A stretch of DNA of 64,000 nt from a bacterium (GTDB lineage Bacteria > Planctomycetota > Planctomycetia > Pirellulales > Pirellulaceae). Below are positions 1-7,633 of the stretch, in pieces. A model generated the notes under the pieces. That model was not told the origin of the DNA, did not search any database, and saw nothing but the letters and a program-made list of their open reading frames with translations. Both the position numbers and the translations under genes were made by a program. Location of the stretch: the NCBI GenBank assembly GCA_030430075.1, contig JAUIGN010000004.1, positions 186,001 through 250,000 of the forward strand, in the 5' to 3' direction. How positions within the stretch are numbered: position 1 is the stretch's first letter; each line of letters begins with the position of its first letter.

Positions 1-1
1 G

Positions 2-625
2 CCCCGCTACCGGACGGAAACGGCCGGCGAACTGGATGAGGCGTTGATGGTGATCCTGGGGCTGGAACGGAGCGAGCAATTCCAGGAGATTGTGGAACAT
101 CACCAGCGGGGAGCGATTCCGCCACCGGTCATGTGGGGAAGCTGCCCCACCCGGTTTGACTCCAGTCAGGCGCCCGAGGGAAGGCATACGGCATTCATGT
201 GGGAGAAGTTGCCCTATCATCTCCAGGGCGATGCGGCTCGTTGGGACCGCCAGGGCGAAGCCCACGGAGAGCAATTGCTGGCCACCTGGAAACGCTACGC
301 GCCAAACTTGGAGGGAGCCGTGATCGGGCACCTGGTAAGGACGCCCCTGGATGTTGAGCGGACCTTGCCCAACATGCGGTTCGGCGATCTCCTGGTGGGT
401 TCGTTCGAGAATGGGCAAGTCGGCTACGATCGGCCGTTTCCGGGTGCCGGCCATTACCGGGGCCACCTGGACGGCCTGTATCTATGTGGCTCGAGCAGTC
501 ATCCGGGAGGTAACATCACCGGGTTGCCCGGCTACAATTGCGCCCAGGTGCTGCTTGGCGATCTGGGGATCGAGGCGGACTGGCTCCCGGAACCACTGGC
601 CGATCATTACGCGCGGCTGGGGTAG
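2..625 (+). CDS. Phytoene-desaturase-like FAD oxidoreductase, C-terminal part
   Basis: The reading frame is already open at base 2, so the start and the N-terminal FAD-binding Rossmann motif lie outside the window; about 207 residues remain. The visible part looks like the C terminus of the NAD(P)/FAD-dependent amine-oxidase/phytoene-desaturase superfamily (COG1233). The tail with the motifs 'LYLCGSSSHPGG' and 'ITGLPGYNCA' is the typical second flavin-contacting segment near the end of these proteins. Such enzymes desaturate or isomerise carotenoids and related polyenes, but many planctomycete members have no known substrate. A downstream gap of 127 bases separates it from the next gene on the same strand. 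The family call is good; the substrate is unknown. Confidence 0.75.
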   Translation, partial: PRYRTETAGELDEALMVILGLERSEQFQEIVEHHQRGAIPPPVMWGSCPTRFDSSQAPEGRHTAFMWEKLPYHLQGDAARWDRQGEAHGEQLLATWKRYAPNLEGAVIGHLVRTPLDVERTLPNMRFGDLLVGSFENGQVGYDRPFPGAGHYRGHLDGLYLCGSSSHPGGNITGLPGYNCAQVLLGDLGIEADWLPEPLADHYARLG

Positions 626-752
626 CCGGCGGCCGGCGTGTTCACCGGAATGGTCTTCGTCTCCTGAACTTGCCGTGCCGCTCGACGTTCAACAACGGTC
701 TGCTGGATCGGCTGATCGGCAGTCTGGCCATGCGATGGAAAGGTAACCAAAC

Positions 753-1088
753 ATGACGGATGCACTTCCGCGGACGATTTCGCGGCCCCTGCAGTTTGAA
801 AATGGTTGTGCGATTGGAATCAGCAATCGCTGGCAGCAAGGTCAGTATTGTTCGATCCTCACGGCGACCGGCATCGTGGGATGCGGGATCTACGACGTGA
901 AGACGGCCGGCGAGTTTGGCCAGTTGATCGCGATTGCGAAGGGGACGCCGGAAAACCCCCTGGTCGATCCGGAGGATCTGTTCGACGCCAAGATTGTCGA
1001 TCTGACGCCGGCCGCTCGTGACGCGGGAATTGAAATCGGCATGTGCGGCCGTGATGCCGTGGAACTTCTCCTGGCGGCCGCGAGGTAA
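753..1088 (+). CDS. DUF1805 (YunC-like) protein
   Basis: A 111-residue protein matching the small DUF1805 family (Bacillus YunC type) over its whole length. Family-like features are the central 'GIVGCGIYDVKTAGEFG' stretch and the C-terminal 'ARDAGIEIGMCGRDAVELL' helix, where family members typically have a G-[MI]-x-G-R-x-A-L pattern. The ATG at 753 is preceded by AAAGGT at 8-base spacing, which supports this start. The biochemical role of the family is not established. It may share a transcript with the preceding oxidoreductase, but the 127-base gap leaves this open. Confidence 0.7.
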   Translation: MTDALPRTISRPLQFENGCAIGISNRWQQGQYCSILTATGIVGCGIYDVKTAGEFGQLIAIAKGTPENPLVDPEDLFDAKIVDLTPAARDAGIEIGMCGRDAVELLLAAAR

Positions 1089-1255
1089 CCGCAGGTCGAT
1101 TGCTGTCCGCGGTTGCCGTCGCGGGGCGGGTTGCCTGGGTCGCCCGGCTCTGGACGCCCGTCGCGCTTCGATTATGCTACCTGTTCGGTCATCTGACCCG
1201 GCCGGCCTGGCTTTCCCCCAGTTGCCTCCCTCTCCATTCAGAAAAGGAACACGCC

Positions 1256-1885
1256 ATGATGCGTCTCTCCGCCGTTTGCCTGTTCACCATGGTTCTTGTC
1301 GTTCCGGCCGGCCTGGCGACCGCCGAGGACGGTTGGAAGACCCTGTTTGACGGCGAGACGTTGCAGGGATGGAAGGCCAGCGAAAACAAGGACTCGTGGA
1401 AAGTCGTCGATGGCGCATTGGTATGCGACGGTCCGCGCAGCCACCTGTTCTACGTGGGTGAGGATAAGCCGTTTGTGAACTTCGAGTTCAAGGCCGACGT
1501 GATGACTCGGCCCGGTAGCAATGCCGGGATCTACTTCCACACCAGGTATCAGGAAGAAGGCTGGCCGAAGAACGGTTACGAAGCCCAGGTCAACGTGACC
1601 CACAAGGATCCAAAGAAGACCGGCAGTCTTTACGGCGTGGTGAACGTCAGCAAGCCACCCTGCCAGGACAATGAGTATTGGACACAGCACATCATCGTCC
1701 GCGGCAAGCAGATTGTCATCAAGATCAATGGCCAAACGGTGGTTGACTACACCGAGCCCGAGAATCCCCAGCCGCCGGCGAATTTTTCAGGACGCCGCCT
1801 GAGCCAGGGGACATTCGCATTTCAGGCGCACGATCCGCAGAGCGTCGTGCACTTCAAGAACGTCAAAGTCAAACGATTGCCGTAG
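1256..1885 (+). CDS. DUF1080 / 3-keto-disaccharide-hydrolase-type secreted protein
   Basis: A 209-residue protein with an N-terminal signal peptide (hydrophobic 'AVCLFTMVLVVPAGLATA') followed directly by the DUF1080 hallmark 'GWKTLFDGETLQGWK'. The concanavalin-like beta-sandwich continues with 'SNAGIYFHTRYQ', 'GYEAQVN' and a terminal 'VHFKNVKVKRLP', all standard for the family. Members bind or hydrolyse sugars and are greatly expanded in planctomycetes. The ATG at 1256 (an adjacent ATG lies at 1259) follows AAAAGGA with good spacing; a longer in-frame extension to 1100 would lose the signal peptide. It is probably exported. The sugar substrate is unknown. Confidence 0.85.
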   Translation: MMRLSAVCLFTMVLVVPAGLATAEDGWKTLFDGETLQGWKASENKDSWKVVDGALVCDGPRSHLFYVGEDKPFVNFEFKADVMTRPGSNAGIYFHTRYQEEGWPKNGYEAQVNVTHKDPKKTGSLYGVVNVSKPPCQDNEYWTQHIIVRGKQIVIKINGQTVVDYTEPENPQPPANFSGRRLSQGTFAFQAHDPQSVVHFKNVKVKRLP

Positions 1886-1952
1886 GAGCCACGAGAGAAA
1901 ACCGCTCGGCGCGGCCCTCCGGCCACTGCCCAACGCCGATCGCTACCCAATT

Positions 1953-2075
1953 CGCTCGGCGCGGATCGCTGCCCAATTCGCTCGGCGCGTGTCGCTGCCC
2001 ATTTCGCTCGGCGCGGGTCGCTACCCAGTTCGCTCGGCGCGGGTCGCTACCCATTTCGCTCGGCGCGGGTCTCCG
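1953..2075. repeat. 26-bp tandem repeat array A
   Basis: Four full units and one partial unit of 26 bp begin at 1953, 1979, 2005, 2031 and 2057, sharing the core GCTCGGCGCGGGTC and differing at a few positions. Degenerate material extends back to about 1890. The array belongs to the same family as those at 4894-5118 (opposite orientation) and 19695-19805. Confidence 0.9.
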
Positions 2076-2187
2076 ACCCCGCCGAAACCGCCGACCGAAG
2101 GTCTCCAATCCCGTACCTGCGCCGCAGCGAACGACCCATCGGACCGCCTGTCGCTCCGAGAACGCATCACGTCATGCAAAGCGTGGC
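2073..2187 (+). repeat. Conserved arm of composite repeat, copy A
   Basis: Beyond the tandem units there is a conserved block (core CCGACCGAAGGTCTCC), then a block containing CGGACCGCCTGTCGCTCCGA, then a degenerate 17-bp palindrome at 2171-2187. The same three blocks occur in reverse order and on the other strand at 4778-4893, so the PhoD-like gene lies between inverted copies. The rest of the convergent gap to 2326 holds no gene; bases 2251-2270 are the reverse complement of bases 33670-33689. Confidence 0.85.
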
Positions 2188-2326
2188 CTACGGAATGGTG
2201 AACGCCAATGGATCGGTAGTGAGCCCGACGCGGATCATTCATCAGTTGTAGGGCGTTCGCCCCGGTTCAGTCGATTGCCGCACAAACCGGACACAAACGC
2301 GGTTCGACGGACGCGGCCTGTTTCGT

Positions 2327-4654
2327 TCAGCCGATCACATTCTGGCCCTGATTTTCGGCTTGCCGAATCGTCACGGGCCATCCGGGAAACTGGTCGGATG
2401 TCTGGGCATCGTTTGCGTCAACGAGGAATCGGAACGCGTCGAGCCGATACGTTTTGGCTTGCGTGTCGATCGTGACCAGACCGAAGCCGCTTCCCTTTTG
2501 GTGTGCCCGCTCGTACCGATTCCGTTTGCTGGCGACTTCCGGGTTTCCGACCGCGTAGACGTAGACGAGGTTTCCCAGCCCGTCGGTGAATTCGCCCGTA
2601 TTCGGCAGGCCATGCCGCGGCCGCCTGGCGTGCGGCATGCCAACGTCGTCCGGCCGCCACCAGCGCGGGTACCCGGCCGCGATGGCGGGCGTACAGAAAG
2701 ACCAGTTGCTGTCGCGTTGTCGGTTCAGGCCGTACTGAGAGAGGGTCGCCAGGTGCTGGTCACCGCAAATGTGCAAGGCCTGTGATTCGCGGATGATGCG
2801 AATCGCGTTGTTCCGCGCCGTCTGCGGCCAGCCTCCCGAATCGAGATCGGCCTTGAGGTATCCGTTGAATCCACCGTGGTGCGTGGCAACGCCGGCGAAG
2901 ACGGTTTGGCTGAGCAGTACCTTCATCCGGTGGCCGCGCCAATCGGCCGCCCAGTGTTTCAGGAACGCCTCCTGGCGTTCACCGAGGAGGACCAGGCCCG
3001 GCTGGTCGAGTTGCCCGCAGTCGAATTCCGGGTCCGCCACATGATCCGCTCGGCCACTACCCGTATCGACCCGTTCGGGGCCACTTTTCCATTGCCGGTC
3101 TCCGATGATCGCGAAGCTCACATCGCCGTACACCATGTCGCCGTAATAAACACTGATGTTCTGTTTGCATGGCGTCGGGTCGAAGTAGTCCGGGTGGTGG
3201 GCAACACATGTGCGATGGACCACGTTGACCATTCTGGCCGGTTCCCGGTAGCCCCCTTTGGAAGACGCGCCTCCCGCCAGGTCCTTCATTTTCGCCCCGC
3301 CTTCGCCCCAGATATTTCCCTGGAAGACGTCATGGTCGTCAGGCAGGCAGACGGTGGGCCGGTTCCGCATGGCCTCGCGAAACGCCCAACCAAACTGGTA
3401 GAACTTGCGCAGGTAGTTCAGGATCGCCGGCCCCGCCGGATCACGAATGATCCCGAAGCCGCCATGGTTTTCGTAGAGCTGGTCGCCGGAGAAATAGAGC
3501 ATATCCGGATCCAGCTTGACCAGGTTCTCGGCGACCGGTTCGTAGGGAAACGCATAATCGTTTTGGCAGGTCAAGGCGCCCAGACGAAGCGGCCGCCCGC
3601 TGGGGTTCGCTCGAATGACGCCTTCCCACTGGGCGTCCGTCGCGGTGCCGTCGCGGTGGGATTCGCGGTAGACCAGCTTGTACGGCGTGGCCGCCTCCTG
3701 ATCCCAGTTGGCGATGCGAAAAGTCGCCACCCAGGCATCGGGATCAAGGGTCGAGGTTCCGGCAGATGTCCACTGGCCGTCGCGCCGCAGGAACAGTTCG
3801 ACCGCGTGGTTGTCTTGTTCGCCGAGCGGCCCGGTGAAGGCGCTGAGCTTGAGCACGAAGCCCTCGTCCTGACGGGAATCGCTGAGCGTATACATCGACC
3901 AGAGTAACGGCCCAAACGCCTGTTCGGGCGTGCGCTTCAAGGCGTCCCCGCCGACCGACCAATCGCGAAACCGATAGCGGGCTCCGGCGCCTTTTCTGAG
4001 CTGGGCATCAAAATTACTCACGATGGCGACGTTCCCCAGAATCGCCTCCGGCGATACCGAGTTCGTGACGGTGCCCAGCAGGTCGCCCGACTCGGGCGCG
4101 CGGGCGGACAGCGCCAGGGTGTACCGTTCGCCGTTTGGCCGGCCGGTGAGTTCCAGCAGCACGTCGTCAATTTCGTCGCCGCCGGCCAGGGCGAGTTGCG
4201 TTCGCCCCAGCCGCAAGCGGCCGCCAATCATTCCGGCCTCGATTCCGTTCTTGGCGAAACAGTTGCTACGGTGCTCGTTCAAGTCGCTGCGGCTGCCGAT
4301 GCGAAATCCGCCCCCACCGTCCCGGCGGCGGACTTCCAGCCGCTTCATCCGGACCGACATGGCCAGCGCGCCCGCGGGGTTGGTGATCTGGTGCGTCACC
4401 AGGTGGACGTTGCGATTGCCCCCGCTCGTCTGGCATTCGGCCGCACCGTCCACAATCCGCCAATCCTCCATTGGGTTGGCCCAGAACTCTCCCCCCAGCC
4501 AGACACGATCGTGGGTCTTCTCCCAGCGGCCGACGGGTGTCGTCTGCGGCGTCGGCTCGTCGTCCGCCAGCGCTGGGGTCGCCTGGCCGATGCCCACGGC
4601 GGTCGTTCCAAGTCCGAGTAATTTCAGCGCGGCGCGTCGTGTGAAAGAGGGCAT
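2327..4654 (-). CDS. PhoD-like metallophosphatase, Tat-exported
   Basis: A 775-residue protein. The start chosen is the ATG at 4654, preceded by AGGAAG at 8 bases; it places a Tat signal ('[12 protein letters not shown]') at the N terminus. An upstream in-frame ATG at 4747 would bury that signal. The N-terminal third is a beta-sandwich-like region; the second half carries the metallophosphatase core of the alkaline phosphatase D family: 'LGALTCQND', '[13 protein letters not shown]', 'LPDDHDVF', 'IIGDRQW' and 'HICGDQH'. These supply the usual Asp, Asn and His metal ligands. PhoD enzymes release phosphate from phosphoesters outside the cytoplasm. This protein is longer than classical PhoD and is probably a planctomycete subfamily. 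It lies between inverted composite repeats. Confidence 0.85.
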   Translation of the reverse strand: MPSFTRRAALKLLGLGTTAVGIGQATPALADDEPTPQTTPVGRWEKTHDRVWLGGEFWANPMEDWRIVDGAAECQTSGGNRNVHLVTHQITNPAGALAMSVRMKRLEVRRRDGGGGFRIGSRSDLNEHRSNCFAKNGIEAGMIGGRLRLGRTQLALAGGDEIDDVLLELTGRPNGERYTLALSARAPESGDLLGTVTNSVSPEAILGNVAIVSNFDAQLRKGAGARYRFRDWSVGGDALKRTPEQAFGPLLWSMYTLSDSRQDEGFVLKLSAFTGPLGEQDNHAVELFLRRDGQWTSAGTSTLDPDAWVATFRIANWDQEAATPYKLVYRESHRDGTATDAQWEGVIRANPSGRPLRLGALTCQNDYAFPYEPVAENLVKLDPDMLYFSGDQLYENHGGFGIIRDPAGPAILNYLRKFYQFGWAFREAMRNRPTVCLPDDHDVFQGNIWGEGGAKMKDLAGGASSKGGYREPARMVNVVHRTCVAHHPDYFDPTPCKQNISVYYGDMVYGDVSFAIIGDRQWKSGPERVDTGSGRADHVADPEFDCGQLDQPGLVLLGERQEAFLKHWAADWRGHRMKVLLSQTVFAGVATHHGGFNGYLKADLDSGGWPQTARNNAIRIIRESQALHICGDQHLATLSQYGLNRQRDSNWSFCTPAIAAGYPRWWRPDDVGMPHARRPRHGLPNTGEFTDGLGNLVYVYAVGNPEVASKRNRYERAHQKGSGFGLVTIDTQAKTYRLDAFRFLVDANDAQTSDQFPGWPVTIRQAENQGQNVIG

Positions 4655-4777
4655 CGAAGTTGCTTCCTGAAAGGCGATGGGAAAGGTTGGGGGCGACAAG
4701 TGAACATGGCGCATCGATGTTCGGTGAGAACGGGCCTTGATCACCACACGTTACGGCGCGGGTCCTCAATTCCGTAG

Positions 4778-4893
4778 GTCATGCTGTGCGTGACTTCATG
4801 CGTTCTCGGAGCGACAGGCGGTCCGATGGTTTGTTCGTTGCGGCGCAGATACGGGGGGTGGGAGACCTTCGGTCGGCGGTTTCGGCGGGGTCG
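4778..4893 (-). repeat. Conserved arm of composite repeat, copy B (inverted)
   Basis: Reverse-complement counterpart of 2073-2187: the palindrome GTCATGCTGTGCGTGAC at 4778-4794, a block with the reverse complement of the CGGACCGCC segment, then the block containing GGAGACCTTCGGTCGGCGG. It leads directly into tandem array B. It lies immediately upstream of the PhoD-like gene, so the promoter of that gene must be in or near it. Confidence 0.85.
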
Positions 4894-5118
4894 GAGACCC
4901 GCGCCGAGCAAGCCATTGGAGACCTGTGCCGGGCAAGCCGCTGGAGACCCGTGCCGGGCAAGCCGCTGGAGACCCGTGCCGAGCAAGCCATTGGAGACCT
5001 GTGCCGAGCAAGCCGCTGGAGACCCGCGCCGAGCAAGCCGCTGGAGACCCGCGCCGAGCAAGCCATTGGAGACCCGCGCCGGGCAAGCCGTCGGGGACCT
5101 GTGCCGGGCAAGCCGTCA
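4894..5118. repeat. 25-bp tandem repeat array B
   Basis: Nine units of 25 bp begin at 4894 and follow every 25 bases, alternating between GAGACCCGCGCCGAGC and GAGACCTGTGCCGGGC variants with 'AAGCCATTG' or 'AAGCCGCTG' ends. The unit is the reverse complement of the array A and C units. Because 25 is not a multiple of three, every frame is free of stops and spurious repetitive reading frames appear on both strands; none is a credible gene. The array fills the gap between the SMP-30 and PhoD-like genes. Confidence 0.9.
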
Positions 5119-5171
5119 GAGCCACGCGGCGAACATTTCTGTGCACGCCTTCAATAAAATTTCCGCGCCTG

Positions 5172-6353
5172 CTACGAAATGTGCGCACCTCGCGTCTCCA
5201 CGTAGACGGCGTACAGCGACTGGCTGCCGGTCATGAACAGCCGATTCCTTTTGGTCCCTCCAAAGCAAACGTTACTGCAGATCTCCGGGAGCAGGATCTG
5301 TCCGATGCGGGTGCCATCGGGCGCGAAGACATGCACGCCGTCATAGCCGTCTCCCACCCACCCGGCGCTGGCCCAGATATTGCCGTCGACATCGGCACGA
5401 ATGCCGTCGGCGAATCCAGCCTCGTCGAAGCCGTCGAGCTGCATGGAGGCGAACTGTCGGCCGTTGCTCAACTTGCTGTCGTCAACGACGTCCCACACTT
5501 TGATGATCTTCGGCGTTCCCGGATAGTGCGAGGCACCGGTGTCGGCGACATACAACTTTTTGTAGTCCGGCGAAAAGCAGAGCCCGTTCGGTTTGACGAT
5601 TTCGTCGGTAAGCTGCGTCAACTTGCCGGTCCGGCCGTTGATCCGATAGACGGCCTCCTTCTGGAACGGCTGCGGTGAACCGGTGTCCGCCCGATGTCCT
5701 TCATAGTTCATCAGCCCGCCGTAGCCCGGGTCGGTAAACCAGATGTCTCCATTGGGATGCACGACGGCGTCGTTGGGCGCGTTCAGCGACTTGCCGTTGT
5801 AAGTGTCGGCCAGGACCGAAACGGTGCCGTTGTGTTCGTAGCGGACGACCTTGCGGGGACCATGCTGGCAGGAGATCTGCCTGCCCTGGTGGTCGAACGT
5901 GTTGCCGTTGCTGTTGCCGGAAGGATTGCGGAAGACGCTGACGTGTCCATCTTCTTCCAGCCAGCGGAGCTGCACGTTGTTCGGAATGTCGCTCCACAAC
6001 AGATACCGACCCACGGCGCTCCAGGCCGGCCCTTCGGCCCACAACATGTCTTTGCTGTGATAGAGCCGACGAATGGCAGCGTTGCCCAGCTTGTACTTCT
6101 TGAAGCGGTCATCCAGGACGACAACATCCGGATCCGGATAGCGGACCGGTTGCTGGTCGTCGCCGTAATCACGCGCGACGGCGGTGGTGGCCGCTGCCGC
6201 GACGGCGCCGGCCGTTGCCGCCAGGAAGGATCGACGAGCGATCCGGTCGCCGCGGCGGGGCTGCCGTTGCGCTGCGGAAGGCAATTCCGCCGCGGCAGGG
6301 AGCTGAGTGTCGGCGGGAGTCTGTGGGTGGGATGGGGGCAAGGGTGCGTTCAT
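5172..6353 (-). CDS. SMP-30/gluconolactonase-like protein, Tat-exported
   Basis: A 393-residue protein with a Tat-type signal ('RIARRSFLAATAG') after a proline-rich leader of about 40 residues, then a six-bladed-propeller SMP-30/gluconolaconase/LRE domain. Diagnostic blade motifs are 'WAEGPAWSAVGRYLLWSDI', 'NAPNDAVVHPNGDIWFTDPGYG', 'KPNGLCFSPDYKKLYVADTG' and 'DGIRADVDGNIWAS'; the Glu, Asn and Asp residues of these motifs form the divalent-metal site in the family. Members hydrolyse sugar lactones or related esters. Transcription runs towards the PhoD-like gene, but the repeat array between them argues against a simple operon. The physiological substrate is unknown. Confidence 0.87.
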   Translation of the reverse strand: MNAPLPPSHPQTPADTQLPAAAELPSAAQRQPRRGDRIARRSFLAATAGAVAAAATTAVARDYGDDQQPVRYPDPDVVVLDDRFKKYKLGNAAIRRLYHSKDMLWAEGPAWSAVGRYLLWSDIPNNVQLRWLEEDGHVSVFRNPSGNSNGNTFDHQGRQISCQHGPRKVVRYEHNGTVSVLADTYNGKSLNAPNDAVVHPNGDIWFTDPGYGGLMNYEGHRADTGSPQPFQKEAVYRINGRTGKLTQLTDEIVKPNGLCFSPDYKKLYVADTGASHYPGTPKIIKVWDVVDDSKLSNGRQFASMQLDGFDEAGFADGIRADVDGNIWASAGWVGDGYDGVHVFAPDGTRIGQILLPEICSNVCFGGTKRNRLFMTGSQSLYAVYVETRGAHIS

Positions 6354-6671
6354 CGTCGGTACTCCAGGTCAGTGCCGCGTGCCAGGGGGTGCGGGGTGCG
6401 AACCCGGGCGGTGCGCACCATGCAACGGACCGTACACGGTAGACGACAATGGTGCGCAGATCAACGTTTGGGGGGGCCTGCCTGTGGATAGGAGCGGTGA
6501 CCGGCCGGCGTGATGCACGGCGGGACGTACAGGTGTGTGCCGTGATGCGGATGACGTACGGGGTCCTCGCGGCGCGCCGGTGTTGTCGGGCCGGCCCGTT
6601 GCGGCCATGATGAGGCGTGTTGGGGGCTGTGAGGGCCGGTTGGGCAACCAGGCGAACAAGCGGAGGAATCG
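6354..6671. other. Divergent intergenic region, no gene seen
   Basis: 318 bases between the divergent SMP-30 and lipoprotein genes. It must contain promoters in both directions, but I see no clear -35/-10 pair, RNA gene or repeat. Confidence 0.5.
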
Positions 6672-7487
6672 ATGGCAGATCGGCTGCGCAGGGCGATTGT
6701 CGCCGCCACGGTTTGTCTGGCGGCCGCAGGGTGCGCTGGTTCGCAATCGAACGATGCCGGGCAAGGTGAATCCAGCCTGCCACAGCCGACGGGGGAGTTG
6801 CCGGTAACCGCCCCGCAGATCCTCGCGTCGGTCGCCCGCCGTTACGCACAGATGAAGTCGATTCGGGTCGACGTCAGCGAGACCATGTCGCTGGCTCGAA
6901 CGGAATCGCAGGACCTCCCCTCGCAGCGGACCGTGGCCGTGTTGGCTCGCCCCAATCGTTTTTCCTTGCCCGGCGGCGACGTTTCCAGCGTTTCGTTCCA
7001 TGCCGACGGTGACCAGATGTGGACCGTTCTGGGCGACCGGTTCGCCCAATGTGCGTGCCCGGCCGACATGTCGTCGATGGTGGATGACCCGGAATGGAAC
7101 CCGCTCATGCAACTGAGCAGCCAGTTCCTGCTGAAGTTGTTCAGCGACGATGCGCAGGCGGCCATCACGCGCGATGCGGGATCGACAGTCCTGCTGGACG
7201 ATCAATGGCTGGAGGGCCGCTTGATGCACCGCGTGAAGTTGACCCAGGATGATTTCGATTGGGAGTTGTGGGTGGCCGCCGAAGCGCCGGGACTGATCCA
7301 GCAGATCGTCGTCGATCTCTCCAAGCAACTGGGGAGCGGCCCGGCCGGTGCCGAGGGCACGCGGATCAACAACACGATTCGGTTCGAGAACTGGGAGATC
7401 GATCCGCCGTTGGACGAGGCCGGTTTTCGATTCCTGCCGGGCAGCGGGTTGCGCCGCGTCGAGCACGTGATGCGCATCGGTCGCTGA
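6672..7487 (+). CDS. Predicted lipoprotein, LolA/DUF2092-like
   Basis: A 271-residue protein with a signal peptide ending in the lipobox 'LAAAGC' (lipidated Cys about residue 21). After a short Ser/Gln/Pro-rich linker, the body starts with 'APQILASVARRYAQMKSIRVDVS', resembling the first helix and strand of the LolA-like/DUF2092 outer-membrane carrier fold: a helix ending in Y-x-x-[ML]-[KS], then antiparallel strands. The C-terminal 'FENWEIDPPLDEAGFRFLPG' is also typical of that fold, where a hydrophobic half-barrel binds lipid acyl chains. It could help move or sense lipids at the outer membrane. It stands alone, with a separate promoter-like site before the next gene. Confidence 0.65.
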   Translation: MADRLRRAIVAATVCLAAAGCAGSQSNDAGQGESSLPQPTGELPVTAPQILASVARRYAQMKSIRVDVSETMSLARTESQDLPSQRTVAVLARPNRFSLPGGDVSSVSFHADGDQMWTVLGDRFAQCACPADMSSMVDDPEWNPLMQLSSQFLLKLFSDDAQAAITRDAGSTVLLDDQWLEGRLMHRVKLTQDDFDWELWVAAEAPGLIQQIVVDLSKQLGSGPAGAEGTRINNTIRFENWEIDPPLDEAGFRFLPGSGLRRVEHVMRIGR

Positions 7488-7529
7488 GGCGGGCCGCCAG
7501 GCGCGGGTCGGGCGGTGCGTGACGGATAG

Positions 7530-7557
7530 TTGCGATTCAATCCGACGGTCCTACAAT
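7530..7557 (+). promoter_or_regulatory. Candidate sigma70-type promoter before symporter gene
   Basis: TTGCGA (7530-7535) and TACAAT (7552-7557) separated by 16 bases, 76 bases upstream of the symporter start. The -10 matches consensus at 5/6 and the -35 at 4/6. Seen by eye only. Confidence 0.4.
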
Positions 7558-7633
7558 GGGGATCGCATTCCAGCTTCCCGCCTGAGATTTCGCCGCGACC
7601 GGTATCGCGGTCAAGCCGCGAAGGACACTCGCC

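Noticed and set aside
4894..5118. Regularly spaced repeats considered as a CRISPR array
   Set aside because: Units are contiguous without unique spacers, only 25 bp long and degenerate, and no cas genes are near.
4741..5678. Several repetitive open frames on both strands in array B
   Set aside because: A 25-bp stop-free unit keeps all six frames open. The peptides only mirror the DNA repeat and no ribosome site is seen.
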